From a virus, in IMG/VR virus record IMGVR_UViG_3300037247_001689, positions 52,333-116,332 of that record: a stretch of DNA of 64,000 bases; one strand, given 5' to 3'. The notes below the pieces were generated by a model, which did not search any database, was not told the DNA's origin, and saw only the letters and a list, made by a program, of their open reading frames with translations. Of this stretch, positions 1-8,200 are shown one piece after another (the first letter of the stretch is position 1; each line of letters starts with the position of its first letter). The position numbers were made by a program, and so were the translations under genes.

Positions 1-47
1 AATAAATTAAGAAAAAAGATTGAGGGTGGGTCTCTCGTATTTAAGTT

Positions 48-332
48 TTAATCCAATGCCATGTATTCTTTCCATGGCATATTTGTAAAAAAATCTATAC
101 TCCCAACGGGGACACTAACTCCGTCATTTGAATGGCCGTAAAATGTTTCTTCTATCTCATACCCATAAAGTTTTAATATCTCTCTTAGTAAAATTTTCTC
201 AATGTTGGCCGTTTTTAAATCACAAACAAAACAAGCCTTATCACCATCACCAAAGATCATATCTCTTCCATATACTGTATGCCCGATATTCTTAATATCT
301 GATTTATAAACAGATATATATTTCGATTCCAT
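48..332 (-). CDS. hypothetical protein, 94 aa
   Basis: Function not recognised. The start is supported by a strong AAGGAG ribosome site just upstream. The protein is soluble, with no signal peptide or membrane segment and one short Cys pair (CFVC) near residue 35. It is the only minus-strand gene at this end and diverges from the gene starting at 428, so the 95-bp gap between them is a divergent promoter region. Confidence 0.7.
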   Translation of the reverse strand: MESKYISVYKSDIKNIGHTVYGRDMIFGDGDKACFVCDLKTANIEKILLREILKLYGYEIEETFYGHSNDGVSVPVGSIDFFTNMPWKEYMALD

Positions 333-354
333 TCTTAATCTCCTTTTTTAATAG

Positions 355-384
355 TTGACTTTATAATTTAATATAAGTTATAAA
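355..384 (+). promoter_or_regulatory. sigma70-type promoter candidate in a divergent gap
   Basis: TTGACT at 355-360, an 18-nt spacer and TATAAA at 379-384. An opposing TTGACT on the minus strand (403 to 398) faces the same A+T-rich centre, so this may be a face-to-face promoter pair for the genes at 48-332 and 428 onward. The 9-mer ATAAGTTAT at 373-381 matches one arm of the palindrome at 44053-44081. Confidence 0.5.
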
Positions 385-427
385 TAATTAAAGATATAGT
401 CAATGTTTAATTTATAGAGAGGGTTAT

Positions 428-715
428 ATGTCTGAATTAGAAGTAGGGTGTAAGGCTATTGTGATTGGTGGTATGCCTGATAATGTTGGTAAAATAGTAA
501 CCATTTTATTGTTTATTGGGACTGACGACAAAGAAGATGGGATCAAAGGCAACGATATCTGGGAAACGGACACCAAACTAACGGTTGGTCATTTTGATAA
601 TATAAATATACCTGATGGTAAATCAGTTTTGGAAAATGCCGTAAATATGCGTCGAATCGACGACCACAACACAGACGAATATTTCCAAAAAGAATTAAGT
701 CTAACAACACATTAA
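428..715 (+). CDS. hypothetical protein, 95 aa
   Basis: Function not recognised. The ATG follows a GAGAGGG ribosome site. The N-terminus (residues 5-30, VGCKAIVIGG then VGKIVTI) resembles a small beta-barrel of the KOW/SH3 kind seen in short phage proteins, but this is a weak reading. First gene of the left plus-strand cluster, directly downstream of the promoter candidate. Confidence 0.65.
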   Translation: MSELEVGCKAIVIGGMPDNVGKIVTILLFIGTDDKEDGIKGNDIWETDTKLTVGHFDNINIPDGKSVLENAVNMRRIDDHNTDEYFQKELSLTTH

Positions 716-722
716 GGATATT

Positions 723-842
723 ATGAACAAATACGCAATTGCTTTTTATGTGATTATAATTGGCGTGATGTTGTATTTCCTGCCTGATTTGATAAGATTA
801 AGAATAAAATTTGACACATGGATTTTAGGATTTTTTAGCTAA
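723..842 (+). CDS. small membrane protein, 39 aa
   Basis: A short reading frame with an AAGGAT ribosome site overlapping the previous stop codon. Residues 5-22 (AIAFYVIIIGVMLYFLPD) form one hydrophobic membrane segment followed by a basic stretch. It could be a holin-like or other small inner-membrane phage protein; the sequence alone does not decide. Confidence 0.5.
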   Translation: MNKYAIAFYVIIIGVMLYFLPDLIRLRIKFDTWILGFFS

Positions 843-860
843 CAATACATTAAAAAACAA

Positions 861-1094
861 ATGGCACTTATCGAAATTGGAAAATACAATAAACTGCCCC
901 ATTACGAATTAATCGGGAAAGGAACGGATTTTTATGTATGGATTAATGAAGACGGTAGAGGTGAATCTTCAAAGTGGATTAAGGGGAGAACAGCGTCAAA
1001 AGAATACTATAAAATAAAGAATGAAAAAGATAAAAATAAACAGATTCAAATGATAAAAGAACTTTACGCTCGGTATGAAAAAATAACACACTAA
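861..1094 (+). CDS. hypothetical protein, 77 aa
   Basis: Small basic soluble protein with a Lys/Glu-rich helical C-terminal half. No motif recognised. No clear Shine-Dalgarno sequence precedes the ATG. It lies between the small membrane protein and the zinc-finger gene in the same cluster. Confidence 0.55.
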   Translation: MALIEIGKYNKLPHYELIGKGTDFYVWINEDGRGESSKWIKGRTASKEYYKIKNEKDKNKQIQMIKELYARYEKITH

Positions 1095-1107
1095 TAAAGG
1101 ATGATAT

Positions 1108-1365
1108 ATGAGAACAGTATGGAAATGTGACTTCTGTCATAAAACAAATGATGATTCAAATTATATGGCTGATCATGAGGAAGAATGTAGTTACAACCCT
1201 AAAAATAAACTATGTTGGACGTGTTATCACGCGAAAGATAATCCAAATCAATACCCTTTCGGTGGCACACTGTTTCTATGCCTGAATAAAAAAGTCGAGT
1301 CCGATTATATGCACGATGTTATTGAAGAAAATAAACCATGTAATTATTGGGAGACTAAGCAATGA
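1108..1365 (+). CDS. Cys-rich zinc-binding protein, 85 aa
   Basis: Pattern CxxC (residues 7-10), HExxxC, then CWTC (36-39) and two later Cys residues, typical of a small zinc-binding fold. AAAGGA precedes the ATG. It is a paralogue of the minus-strand gene at 38321-38527: both share KCxFCxK, a Met-x-x-His-Glu segment, NPxxK and CxTC. It overlaps the next gene by ATGA. The role is unknown; a nucleic-acid or protein-binding finger is a guess. Confidence 0.7.
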   Translation: MRTVWKCDFCHKTNDDSNYMADHEEECSYNPKNKLCWTCYHAKDNPNQYPFGGTLFLCLNKKVESDYMHDVIEENKPCNYWETKQ

Positions 1366-1535
1366 AAAGTCAGACAATAACACTTATTATATTACAACTA
1401 GTTTTAATCTTTATCGGGGCTTGTAGACCAGATGAGCTAAAAATATATGATTATTACATAGGTTCTTTGCTTGGGGCAGTGCTATCCTTCTCAAATATGG
1501 CTATTTATAAAATTCAAAACAGGGCGGGTAAATGA
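1362..1535 (+). CDS. small membrane protein or lipoprotein, 57 aa
   Basis: It overlaps the preceding and following genes by ATGA, which strongly supports translation. Residues 5-20 are hydrophobic and end in IGAC, a possible lipobox with Cys 21; a second hydrophobic stretch lies at about residues 32-48. It is either a short lipoprotein or a two-segment membrane protein. The setting (next to exported proteins and a transglycosylase) suggests lysis or envelope function. Confidence 0.55.
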   Translation: MKSQTITLIILQLVLIFIGACRPDELKIYDYYIGSLLGAVLSFSNMAIYKIQNRAGK

Positions 1536-1807
1536 AAAAACTCTTAATTTTAATTATTATATTAATGGTTCCTTTGGTTGGATTTGGAAATTGCGGGACA
1601 ATAGAACATAATTACAAAAAGTATACTAGCGTCATTTCAGTCTATTGGGTTAGGGCAATCAATATGGAGAAAGGTAAGAAAACCATTAATGTGTTTACTA
1701 CGGACACGATGTCTAGTTGGGTAAGGCTCGATTTCAAAACAAAAAAAGAGACAGTGGCGTATTTTGATAATTTGGTGATAAAAATGAATCAGTGCAAATT
1801 CAAATAA
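1532..1807 (+). CDS. exported small protein, 91 aa
   Basis: The N-terminus MKKLLILIIILMVPLVGFG is a typical Sec signal peptide with likely cleavage after about residue 19. The mature part has Cys near its start (NCG) and near its end, so a disulphide in the periplasm is possible. It is coupled to the previous gene by ATGA overlap. No family recognised. Confidence 0.65.
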   Translation: MKKLLILIIILMVPLVGFGNCGTIEHNYKKYTSVISVYWVRAINMEKGKKTINVFTTDTMSSWVRLDFKTKKETVAYFDNLVIKMNQCKFK

Positions 1808-1817
1808 AAGGATAACT

Positions 1818-1988
1818 ATGAGAATGTGTATAATAATATCATGTATTTTATATTGGTTTATTGGTGGGTTTGACAGCCAGATTTACAATAATGATTTTTA
1901 TAACGCTTTTAAGCCCGCTACGTTGATATATTGCTTTGTCTGTTTCATTCAAGCTATTGAAAAAGATTTCTCACAAATAAAAGGATAA
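1818..1988 (+). CDS. small membrane protein, 56 aa
   Basis: Preceded by AAAAGGATAACT and ATG, a ribosome site shared with the next genes. Two hydrophobic stretches (residues 4-16 and about 34-46) rich in Ile, Cys and Phe suggest two membrane segments. The stop codon TAA is embedded in the ribosome site of the next gene. Holin-like by size and setting, but unproven. Confidence 0.5.
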   Translation: MRMCIIISCILYWFIGGFDSQIYNNDFYNAFKPATLIYCFVCFIQAIEKDFSQIKG

Positions 1989-1990
1989 CT

Positions 1991-2122
1991 ATGTCACAAA
2001 GTAAATTAGTAAAAGCGATTGATATTCTAGCGTGTAAATGGATGGCGTTTGGATTTATGACAGGTATGTCCTGTGGTGGCATGTTGGTATTTATTGCTAT
2101 CCATTATTTAGGAAAAGGATAA
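1991..2122 (+). CDS. small membrane protein, 43 aa
   Basis: One hydrophobic segment (about residues 17-38, with Met and Gly) after a short basic N-terminus. AAAGGATAACT precedes the ATG and also contains the stop codon of the upstream gene, so translation is coupled. It is a reasonable candidate for a lysis-associated membrane protein given the transglycosylase downstream. Confidence 0.5.
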   Translation: MSQSKLVKAIDILACKWMAFGFMTGMSCGGMLVFIAIHYLGKG

Positions 2123-2124
2123 AT

Positions 2125-2403
2125 ATGGATAAATCAAAAATAGGTGTTAACGAAAGGCCAATGCCGACAACAAAATGTCCAACGTCAAGACCAAATAAAA
2201 CTATGGATAAATGGATTAAAGAATCAGAAAACAATGCAAGGGTATACGGCCCGATATATGATGAAGGTGATTTAATAAGCAGAAAACCTTCCGTTGTTTA
2301 CGCAGTGAGTGATAGTACAAACGAAATAGACTTAAAGGGAGAATTTACAATTGAACATCTAGAGGCTTTAGTTTCACACATGAAAAAATATAATAAGGAG
2401 TGA
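2125..2403 (+). CDS. hypothetical protein, 92 aa
   Basis: The ATG at 2125 is chosen because it follows AAAAGGATAA with the usual spacing; an upstream in-frame ATG at 2038 would lie inside the preceding gene. Soluble and charged, no motif recognised. The C-terminal part (FTIEHLEALVSHMKKY) looks like an amphipathic helix. Confidence 0.6.
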   Translation: MDKSKIGVNERPMPTTKCPTSRPNKTMDKWIKESENNARVYGPIYDEGDLISRKPSVVYAVSDSTNEIDLKGEFTIEHLEALVSHMKKYNKE

Positions 2404-2552
2404 GTATATTTTTAAAACGAAAATTATAATCACGGTGCAGTAAGCGAGACTTATTTTACGGCGCTACCCAATTGAACTAGTCGAGCCTATGTTGGTATAA
2501 AAAATTGCTTTGGGGACTGCACTTAATTATTAAATGTAAACAGTGGATATTT
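2404..2552. other. non-coding gap with a tRNA-like D-arm
   Basis: No convincing reading frame. On the minus strand, 2488 to 2461 reads like the 5' part and D-arm of a tRNA (TAGTTCAATTGGGTAGCGC), followed by a small TAAG/CTTA hairpin with a 5-nt loop. A matching 3' acceptor strand and a standard T-loop are missing, so a functional tRNA cannot be called. It could be a tRNA relic or a leader structure. Confidence 0.3.
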
Positions 2553-3347
2553 ATGAAAACAATCCTAACAATAATCATAATACTAATTTCAAGTAGTTCA
2601 TCAGCCTTTGAAATCCCCAAAAATAAAAGAATTGATCATTGGGTTAATTATTTCCAAGGCAGACATTTCTTCCAAAAAGCATTGAATAAATCAGCACTAT
2701 ACCGTCCTAAAATCGTCTCTATTTTCGAGAAAAAAGGATTACCTAGCGAATTATCGTGGTTACCACTTATCGAATCAGTTTATGATTGTTCGGCACTTAG
2801 TGAAGCGAAAGCGGCGGGATGTTGGCAAATTATGGATAAAACAGGCAAGTCGCTTGGTTTAAAAAATGGTCCGTGGGAAGACCAGAGATACAACTTTGAA
2901 AAGTCCACCAACGCAGCGGCAGTCTATTTAAAAAAATTACACAGACGATTCGGAAGGTGGGAATTAGCAATTGCAGCTTACAACTATGGGCCGACAGCAT
3001 TACATAAGAAAGTAAAAAAGATTGGCAACGATTTCTGGGAATTGAAATTACCACAAGAGACAATGGATTATGTACCGAAATTTTACGCAGTGATCGTGAT
3101 TGTTTCGGATTTACAAAAATACGGATTTACAAAACCAAAGAACCGGTTCGTCACGGTAAAATTAAAGAAAGGCTCTCATAATTTACGGTATATTGCAAAA
3201 CTTTTGAGGGTTAAATATAGAGATTTTGAGAACTTAAATCCAGGTTTTAAGGTCGGGTATACTTCACCAGATAGGCAGATAACTCTGTTTTTACGGAAGG
3301 ATTGGAATTATAAGGTGCTTAATAATTTCGGGTTTTTGGAGAATTAA
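2553..3347 (+). CDS. exported lytic transglycosylase with LysM domain (probable endolysin)
   Basis: Cleaves peptidoglycan glycan strands. Residues 1-19 are a Sec signal peptide. Residues about 65-190 form an SLT domain of the MltD type, with catalytic Glu 74 in PLIES, a GCWQIM motif at 89-94 and AYNYG at 142-146. Residues about 199-248 form a LysM peptidoglycan-binding domain. The start at 2553 is preferred over one 48 bases upstream because the signal peptide begins there. A secreted transglycosylase acting in the periplasm fits host lysis in a Gram-negative cell; the membrane proteins just upstream could be its holin partners. Confidence 0.85.
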   Translation: MKTILTIIIILISSSSSAFEIPKNKRIDHWVNYFQGRHFFQKALNKSALYRPKIVSIFEKKGLPSELSWLPLIESVYDCSALSEAKAAGCWQIMDKTGKSLGLKNGPWEDQRYNFEKSTNAAAVYLKKLHRRFGRWELAIAAYNYGPTALHKKVKKIGNDFWELKLPQETMDYVPKFYAVIVIVSDLQKYGFTKPKNRFVTVKLKKGSHNLRYIAKLLRVKYRDFENLNPGFKVGYTSPDRQITLFLRKDWNYKVLNNFGFLEN

Positions 3348-3369
3348 AATTAAATAACTTATTATTTAC

Positions 3370-3398
3370 TTGACGGATTCCGACAAATTAAATAATAT
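3370..3398 (+). promoter_or_regulatory. sigma70-type promoter candidate
   Basis: TTGACG, a 17-nt spacer and TAATAT, placed in the gap between the transglycosylase gene and the gene at 3451. The 10-mer AATAACTTAT at 3353-3362, just upstream of the -35 box, equals one arm of the palindrome at 44053-44081. Confidence 0.4.
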
Positions 3399-3450
3399 TG
3401 AGACAAGTTAAACGAATTAAACCAAAAACACTTAATTGGGGAATTAAGAA

Positions 3451-3726
3451 ATGACTAAAAAAATAAGAATTTATGTAAGCCAGTATGGAAGTATTTACTC
3501 TCTAAAAATAAATGAATGGGTTAGTATTGTAAAAGAAGCTGTTAAGACTGGAAGTTATGAATTAACAAGTAAAAGATTAAAGTCAAAGCCAGCTTGTTTA
3601 AGAATTGATGGATATGGTCATTATTATTCTATACAATCGGATAAAGAATTAATTGAACCGCTTGACTGGGATTGTGAAGATTTTAAAAACTGGGCGGAGT
3701 CACACTATGAAGAAATGGCTGCTTAG
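3451..3726 (+). CDS. hypothetical protein, 91 aa
   Basis: Soluble acidic protein, no family recognised. It follows the promoter candidate at 3370 and opens a four-gene overlapping cluster of small unknown genes that ends at the hairpin at 4542-4573. A GGGGAA stretch 8-13 nt upstream of the ATG is the only ribosome-site candidate. Confidence 0.6.
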   Translation: MTKKIRIYVSQYGSIYSLKINEWVSIVKEAVKTGSYELTSKRLKSKPACLRIDGYGHYYSIQSDKELIEPLDWDCEDFKNWAESHYEEMAA

Positions 3727-4009
3727 CTTAACCGGCAACGAAAAACCGCTGAAAATAGTAGGCGGTTTAACTTTTAAAATTGAGAATAAAATGATTAAAG
3801 ATGATAAAAACGAAAAGACAACACCAAAGAAAAAAGCTCAGGATATTTTAATGGACAAGGTTTCTGTGGCACTTGGATATTGGACAGAAGGCGATTATGA
3901 TTCAGAAGTCATGACAGTAAAAGAAAGGGTTGAGGTACAAAGGCAAATGAAAATTCAGGCTGACAGAATAGCTAAAATGTTTGGTTTTGACGAAGCGTGG
4001 GAAAGCTAA
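3707..4009 (+). CDS. hypothetical protein with duplicated N-terminal module
   Basis: The ATG at 3707 overlaps the end of the previous gene. Residues 10-29 contain PLKIVGGLTFK and are encoded by a 57-bp segment that recurs in the gene at 4242. Translation could instead begin at the ATG at 3791, which closes the repeated segment; neither start has a good ribosome site. The rest (DKVSVALGYWTEGDYDSEVM then a Lys/Arg-rich helix) is not recognised. It overlaps the next gene by TAATG. Confidence 0.5.
   Translation: MKKWLLSLTGNEKPLKIVGGLTFKIENKMIKDDKNEKTTPKKKAQDILMDKVSVALGYWTEGDYDSEVMTVKERVEVQRQMKIQADRIAKMFGFDEAWES
3737..3793 (+). repeat. 57-bp duplicated module, copy 1
   Basis: Closely matches 4272-4328 and ends in both cases at an in-frame ATG. 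Contains AACCGC and GCGGTT as a 6-bp inverted repeat with a 12-nt loop. Several differences between the copies are silent third-position changes. Confidence 0.7.
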
Positions 4010-4248
4010 TGATAAAATTAAAAAAATATAAAACATGTAAATTTACATCTGGGTCTTATCATTGTTGGGAATATAAAGTATGTTCTGGTGAAGATGAAAA
4101 AGAAGAAAAAAGGGCATGCATATTGATGAAATTAATTAAAAAAAATAAAATTATTGGGCTAAGTCTCCGTGAATGGAAATATTTTAAACATCAAAATTTC
4201 ATGTATCATATTTCAGGAATGGAAATGAGGGAATTGTCAAAATGGTAG
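4009..4248 (+). CDS. hypothetical protein, 79 aa
   Basis: Small basic protein starting in a TAATG overlap with the preceding stop codon, so translation is probably coupled. It has three Cys residues in its first 35 positions but no clear zinc motif. Function not recognised. Confidence 0.5.
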   Translation: MIKLKKYKTCKFTSGSYHCWEYKVCSGEDEKEEKRACILMKLIKKNKIIGLSLREWKYFKHQNFMYHISGMEMRELSKW

Positions 4249-4535
4249 AATGGATTAATGAAATTATAAACAACAACCAACCGCTGAATATAGTTGGCGG
4301 CTTAACTTTTAAAACTGGGTGTAAAATGGCTATAGTATTTAAGAAAACATCAAAAGGATATGAATACAGAACAAGCTACAAAAAGCATATTACGTCAGAG
4401 TGGAAACTTGATATTTATAAATCGAGTGATTTAAAAGGGTGGATAGTTTATTTTTACAAGTATGGAGAATTTTTTAAAAAACAGCCATTAAATAAACTGA
4501 CAGCAGTAAAAGAATTTATAAAAAATAATATCTAA
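4242..4535 (+). CDS. hypothetical protein with duplicated N-terminal module
   Basis: Residues 11-29 carry PLNIVGGLTFK, the second copy of the module in the gene at 3707. The remaining part (from MAIVFKK onward) is basic and aromatic, without a recognised motif. The start overlaps the previous gene; an alternative start is the ATG at 4326 at the end of the repeat. Last gene before the convergent hairpin. Confidence 0.5.
   Translation: MVEWINEIINNNQPLNIVGGLTFKTGCKMAIVFKKTSKGYEYRTSYKKHITSEWKLDIYKSSDLKGWIVYFYKYGEFFKKQPLNKLTAVKEFIKNNI
4272..4328 (+). repeat. 57-bp duplicated module, copy 2
   Basis: Second copy of 3737-3793. Here the inverted repeat is CCGC/GCGG with an alternative CCAAC/GTTGG pairing. 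Confidence 0.7.
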
Positions 4536-4541
4536 CAATTC

Positions 4542-4573
4542 CCCTACGGTAACGGATAAAGCCGACCGTAGGG
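4542..4573. terminator. bidirectional terminator hairpin
   Basis: A perfect 9-bp stem, CCCTACGGT with ACCGTAGGG, and a 14-nt loop, lying exactly between convergent genes ending at 4535 and 4585. The downstream tract is only moderately T-rich on the plus strand and richer on the minus strand. Confidence 0.7.
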
Positions 4574-4584
4574 TTCTAATCTAA

Positions 4585-5265
4585 TTAAGGACCAATCTTA
4601 ATCGCCGACTGCTCAGTAAAACCAATTTTCTTCCTAACAGTTGGCGTTTGAACAATATCATTTGAAGTCTTAACCGATATCTTTAAATCCATAAATCTAG
4701 ATCCAAAGCTTTCCGTTTCGGTTCCAGATACAAGCAACCTAAAATATTGAAAAGTATCCATCTCAGCCAGTAACAATATTTGATCATCCCCGCCAGCTTC
4801 TCCATCGCCTCTGTCAGTCACATTTGAAGTTGCTTTATAGATCGTGGTCGTTCCATCTGTTAATTCAATGGAAACTTTTAAGCCGGACGAGTTAGAATCA
4901 ATTCTGAATTCTGGTTGCCAGTCATCTGCTTTATTTACTGTTTGCTCCCAGATATTAATATCGAAAGGAATTTGTAGGAATGTGCTTGGTATACTTGCGA
5001 AGGAATCAATATCAATTTGTTTTGCATTCAACTGATTTGTCATTGTCCAAGTATACTCTTCATATCCTACTGGAAATGAATCAAGGTTAGCATAGGGCCA
5101 TTGAAAAATACCCGTTGTTCCAAATTGTACGCATACCGTGTCTGCTAATAATGCTGGGGTAACATCATTCCTTTCTTTATCAAATAATTGAATAGTCACG
5201 GTGTCCCCATTTGCGAACAAAGCTTGAGCATGTGCATCTTGAATGTCTTTTAGATTGAGTTCCAT
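4585..5265 (-). CDS. probable virion accessory or fibre-associated protein, 226 aa
   Basis: Beta-rich, low in Cys and Lys-poor, in the style of phage surface proteins. It follows the long fibre gene after 9 bases with an AAGGAAAC ribosome site, so the two are probably co-transcribed. Residues about 85-205 look like a jelly-roll-type beta domain. No family recognised; a fibre tip, fibre partner or head-decoration protein are all possible. Confidence 0.55.
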   Translation of the reverse strand: MELNLKDIQDAHAQALFANGDTVTIQLFDKERNDVTPALLADTVCVQFGTTGIFQWPYANLDSFPVGYEEYTWTMTNQLNAKQIDIDSFASIPSTFLQIPFDINIWEQTVNKADDWQPEFRIDSNSSGLKVSIELTDGTTTIYKATSNVTDRGDGEAGGDDQILLLAEMDTFQYFRLLVSGTETESFGSRFMDLKISVKTSNDIVQTPTVRKKIGFTEQSAIKIGP

Positions 5266-5274
5266 TGTTTCCTT

Positions 5275-8200
5275 TTAGGTTGTCACTTTACTGGTTCTTA
5301 TGATTGGGTGATCAGCGCTATCAGTGATATCTTCCCAATCTTCCCCGACGAATAAACCGCTTGGTGGTGTAATCAAAGTTCCTGTTTTTCTAGATACAAA
5401 TTCCATGGCTGTTTCAGATTCGTTAACATATAAAACCTTCCCTTTTTGCCCTGTATAACTTGATGGCGTATCGGTTAACCCTGGTAATGTTAAAACTCCT
5501 GTTCCTCCAGCACCGCCTCCTGCTGTCGTATTCGGTATTTTCCCCCTGAGATCTTCAGTGTCATATAATGACCATGATGTCCCGCCTGGCTGTAATACAA
5601 ATGTAAACCTTGCGATTAAAAACCCGACACCTCTAAAACCGATAGGGATATCATAAACGGAAAAATTAGAAGCGTCTGATACTGCATTTGCAGGTATATT
5701 TTTTGAATAAGACCCAACGGGCAAATTTAACATTAAATGGGATGTTTGTCCTGTTCTGTTTTGGACTCCCCACACCACAAAACTAAAACTTGAATTTGAT
5801 AATGTTGCGCCTAACGCATCTAAAATTTCACTGTTAAGATTATTTATGGTTAAATAAGGTGTCACAGAATGATTAATAACATGCATGTCGTCACCTGTCT
5901 GCATGTCAAAAGATGGAAAATCTTGTTTATGAATTTGGTATGCCTTCCCAGATGTGGTCGAAACCCAAACGTCATCTGGAGTAGAACCTTCGTCAATCGT
6001 AACTGATCCTTCTACACCGCTATGGTAAACAGATTGCATTTGGCGCATTCTTTCTGTGATATGTGAAAGATGGCCTTGAAAAGAAGTAGTGCTTTCTATG
6101 TGATCATTCCAATTGTGATTTTTCAGAGCATCATCAGTTTGAGTTGTCGCGGCAGTTCTTAAGATAACAGAAGCTACTTTTATGTGTTCTGCTGTCGGCC
6201 AGTCAGATGTGCTGGTCGTTAAAACCTTTGTGCTTTTAGGAATGTATATAAAATTCTCTTGTGGTATGTCATCTGTACCAGGAGTTAAAACTATTGTTGC
6301 AGAAGGGGTCGCGGTAAACATCGTAAACCCGTCACTAAATATCATAGTTATATCAGGGTGCCCGTTTTCAGGGGAAAGACTACCCGTGATGACTGCACCA
6401 TTGCTTGAGACTGTAAAATTAATTGCCTCTCTGAATGTTCCGTTCCAAAAATTTACTACTGTATCCTCTGGCTCTCCGTTGGCATTAATAAAGAAAGATC
6501 CAGTCACAGCGTCAGTCTTAGTTACTCCCCCCATCATGATTGAATAATCTGGGAATTCTGGCTTTGTGTCCGTTAAGTCACCCGCGACTGTAGAGCTTAC
6601 CCAAATTGGCGAACCCTCAGTTAGCGATGATGTATCAACGCCACGAACTCTCCCAAAACGTGTTGCTAATCCGAAAGATTCATCTGGAATATCCATGGTT
6701 GTAACATATTTTGAAACAGATATGGTTTCGTGAGTGTCTGATATCATTTTTTCAATCGAAGGGCGTTCCATAAAAGTAGTAACTGGATATACAGCCTTCC
6801 CATTTTCAATCAAACTTCCAGAATCGTTATAGACAATAGTGTATAATTCTTGACCGACTTGAAGAACCGGACCTAACCCTGTTATTATATCAATCGTGAA
6901 ATCGTCAGAATTCCATGATAATACGTCATCAGGAGCACCTGTTAATTTTACAGAATCAAAAACATGTGCTTCAACTTTTTCTTCTGTATAATACTTATTT
7001 ATTCCTTCCGTTATATCGTCAGTATCGAGGGTTATGATACCTGTTTTGCCGGATACGCTTTGAACCAGATCTTCACTTGGTATTTTTTCCCAAATTAACC
7101 CTGAGTAAATCAAGGCATCGCCAGGTGCGACTTTAATATTTCCAGACCCGAAATCATGCGTACCGGAAACTGAGTTTTTATAAAAATCTCCTAAATCGCC
7201 TGTTCCATCAATTAAAGTTGGCGTATTTGTAATGATATTATAGGCACCTTTATAATCCATTACTGAAGCTGGTAATTGTGCAGCTGGGATTTTACTTCCA
7301 GAATCTAAAGTTGCCACACCATTTGCGGATCCTTTTTGTGAAAGTGGTATTTGCTGAACGTTGTCAACATTCCCAAGGTCGACTTGTGTTTTCGTAACAT
7401 TGTGGGGATCGTCGGTCGCGATTCTATGTGCGTTATTTAACACCACGTCAGAGTGGTTTTTACCATCAGAAGTACGATGCGTATCATTTAGAGCGACATT
7501 AGTATGGTCAGACCCATTCCCTGCTCTATGAGAATTATTTAGAACAACATCAGAGTGATCTTTACCATCACTTCCTGTGTGGGTCGTGTTTAATGCGACA
7601 TTAGTATGGTCAGACCCATTCCCATTGCGGTGAGTATTGTTTAACACAACATCACCATGACTTTTTCCGTCTGCGTCTCTGTGAAGGGTATTTGAGTTAA
7701 CATTCGTATTGCTGTTAACCCGTGATTCTGTATAATAAAGATTAACATTTTCATCGATATCATTTGTGTCGAGGACAACCGCCCCTGTTTGTTCATTAAC
7801 TGATTGAACAGATGCAGGAGAAGGGATGTCTTCCCAAATCAAACCATTGTATATTAATGAATCACCTTCTGATACTGCAACATTACCTGACCCAAAGTCT
7901 CTTGTACCTGCGACACTACAGATAAAATAGTCCCCGTTAGTTCCTGTTCCATCTATAACAGTAGGTGTGTTCGTGACAATATTATATGTACCTAAATAAG
8001 TCTGTGGGGATGTCGGTAGTAATGCGATTGGAACCTTGCCGTCTCCACCAAGAGGTGTATATCCGTTTGCTTGACCTTTTTCAGCTAGATTCTCAGCAGT
8101 ATATCCAAGTGCATCTTGTTTACCATTCCAAGTTGATTTCTCAGAATCTGAGACGAACCGGTTATTTAAATCTTGAGTGATAATTGCAGGGGGATGGTTA

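Noticed and set aside
2413-2490. A functional tRNA on the minus strand
   Set aside because: Only the D-arm-like part is convincing. The acceptor strands do not pair, the D-stem has a mismatch and the T-loop lacks the usual sequence.
2505-2552. An earlier start for the transglycosylase
   Set aside because: The extra residues are not signal-peptide-like, whereas the ATG at 2553 begins a normal signal peptide.
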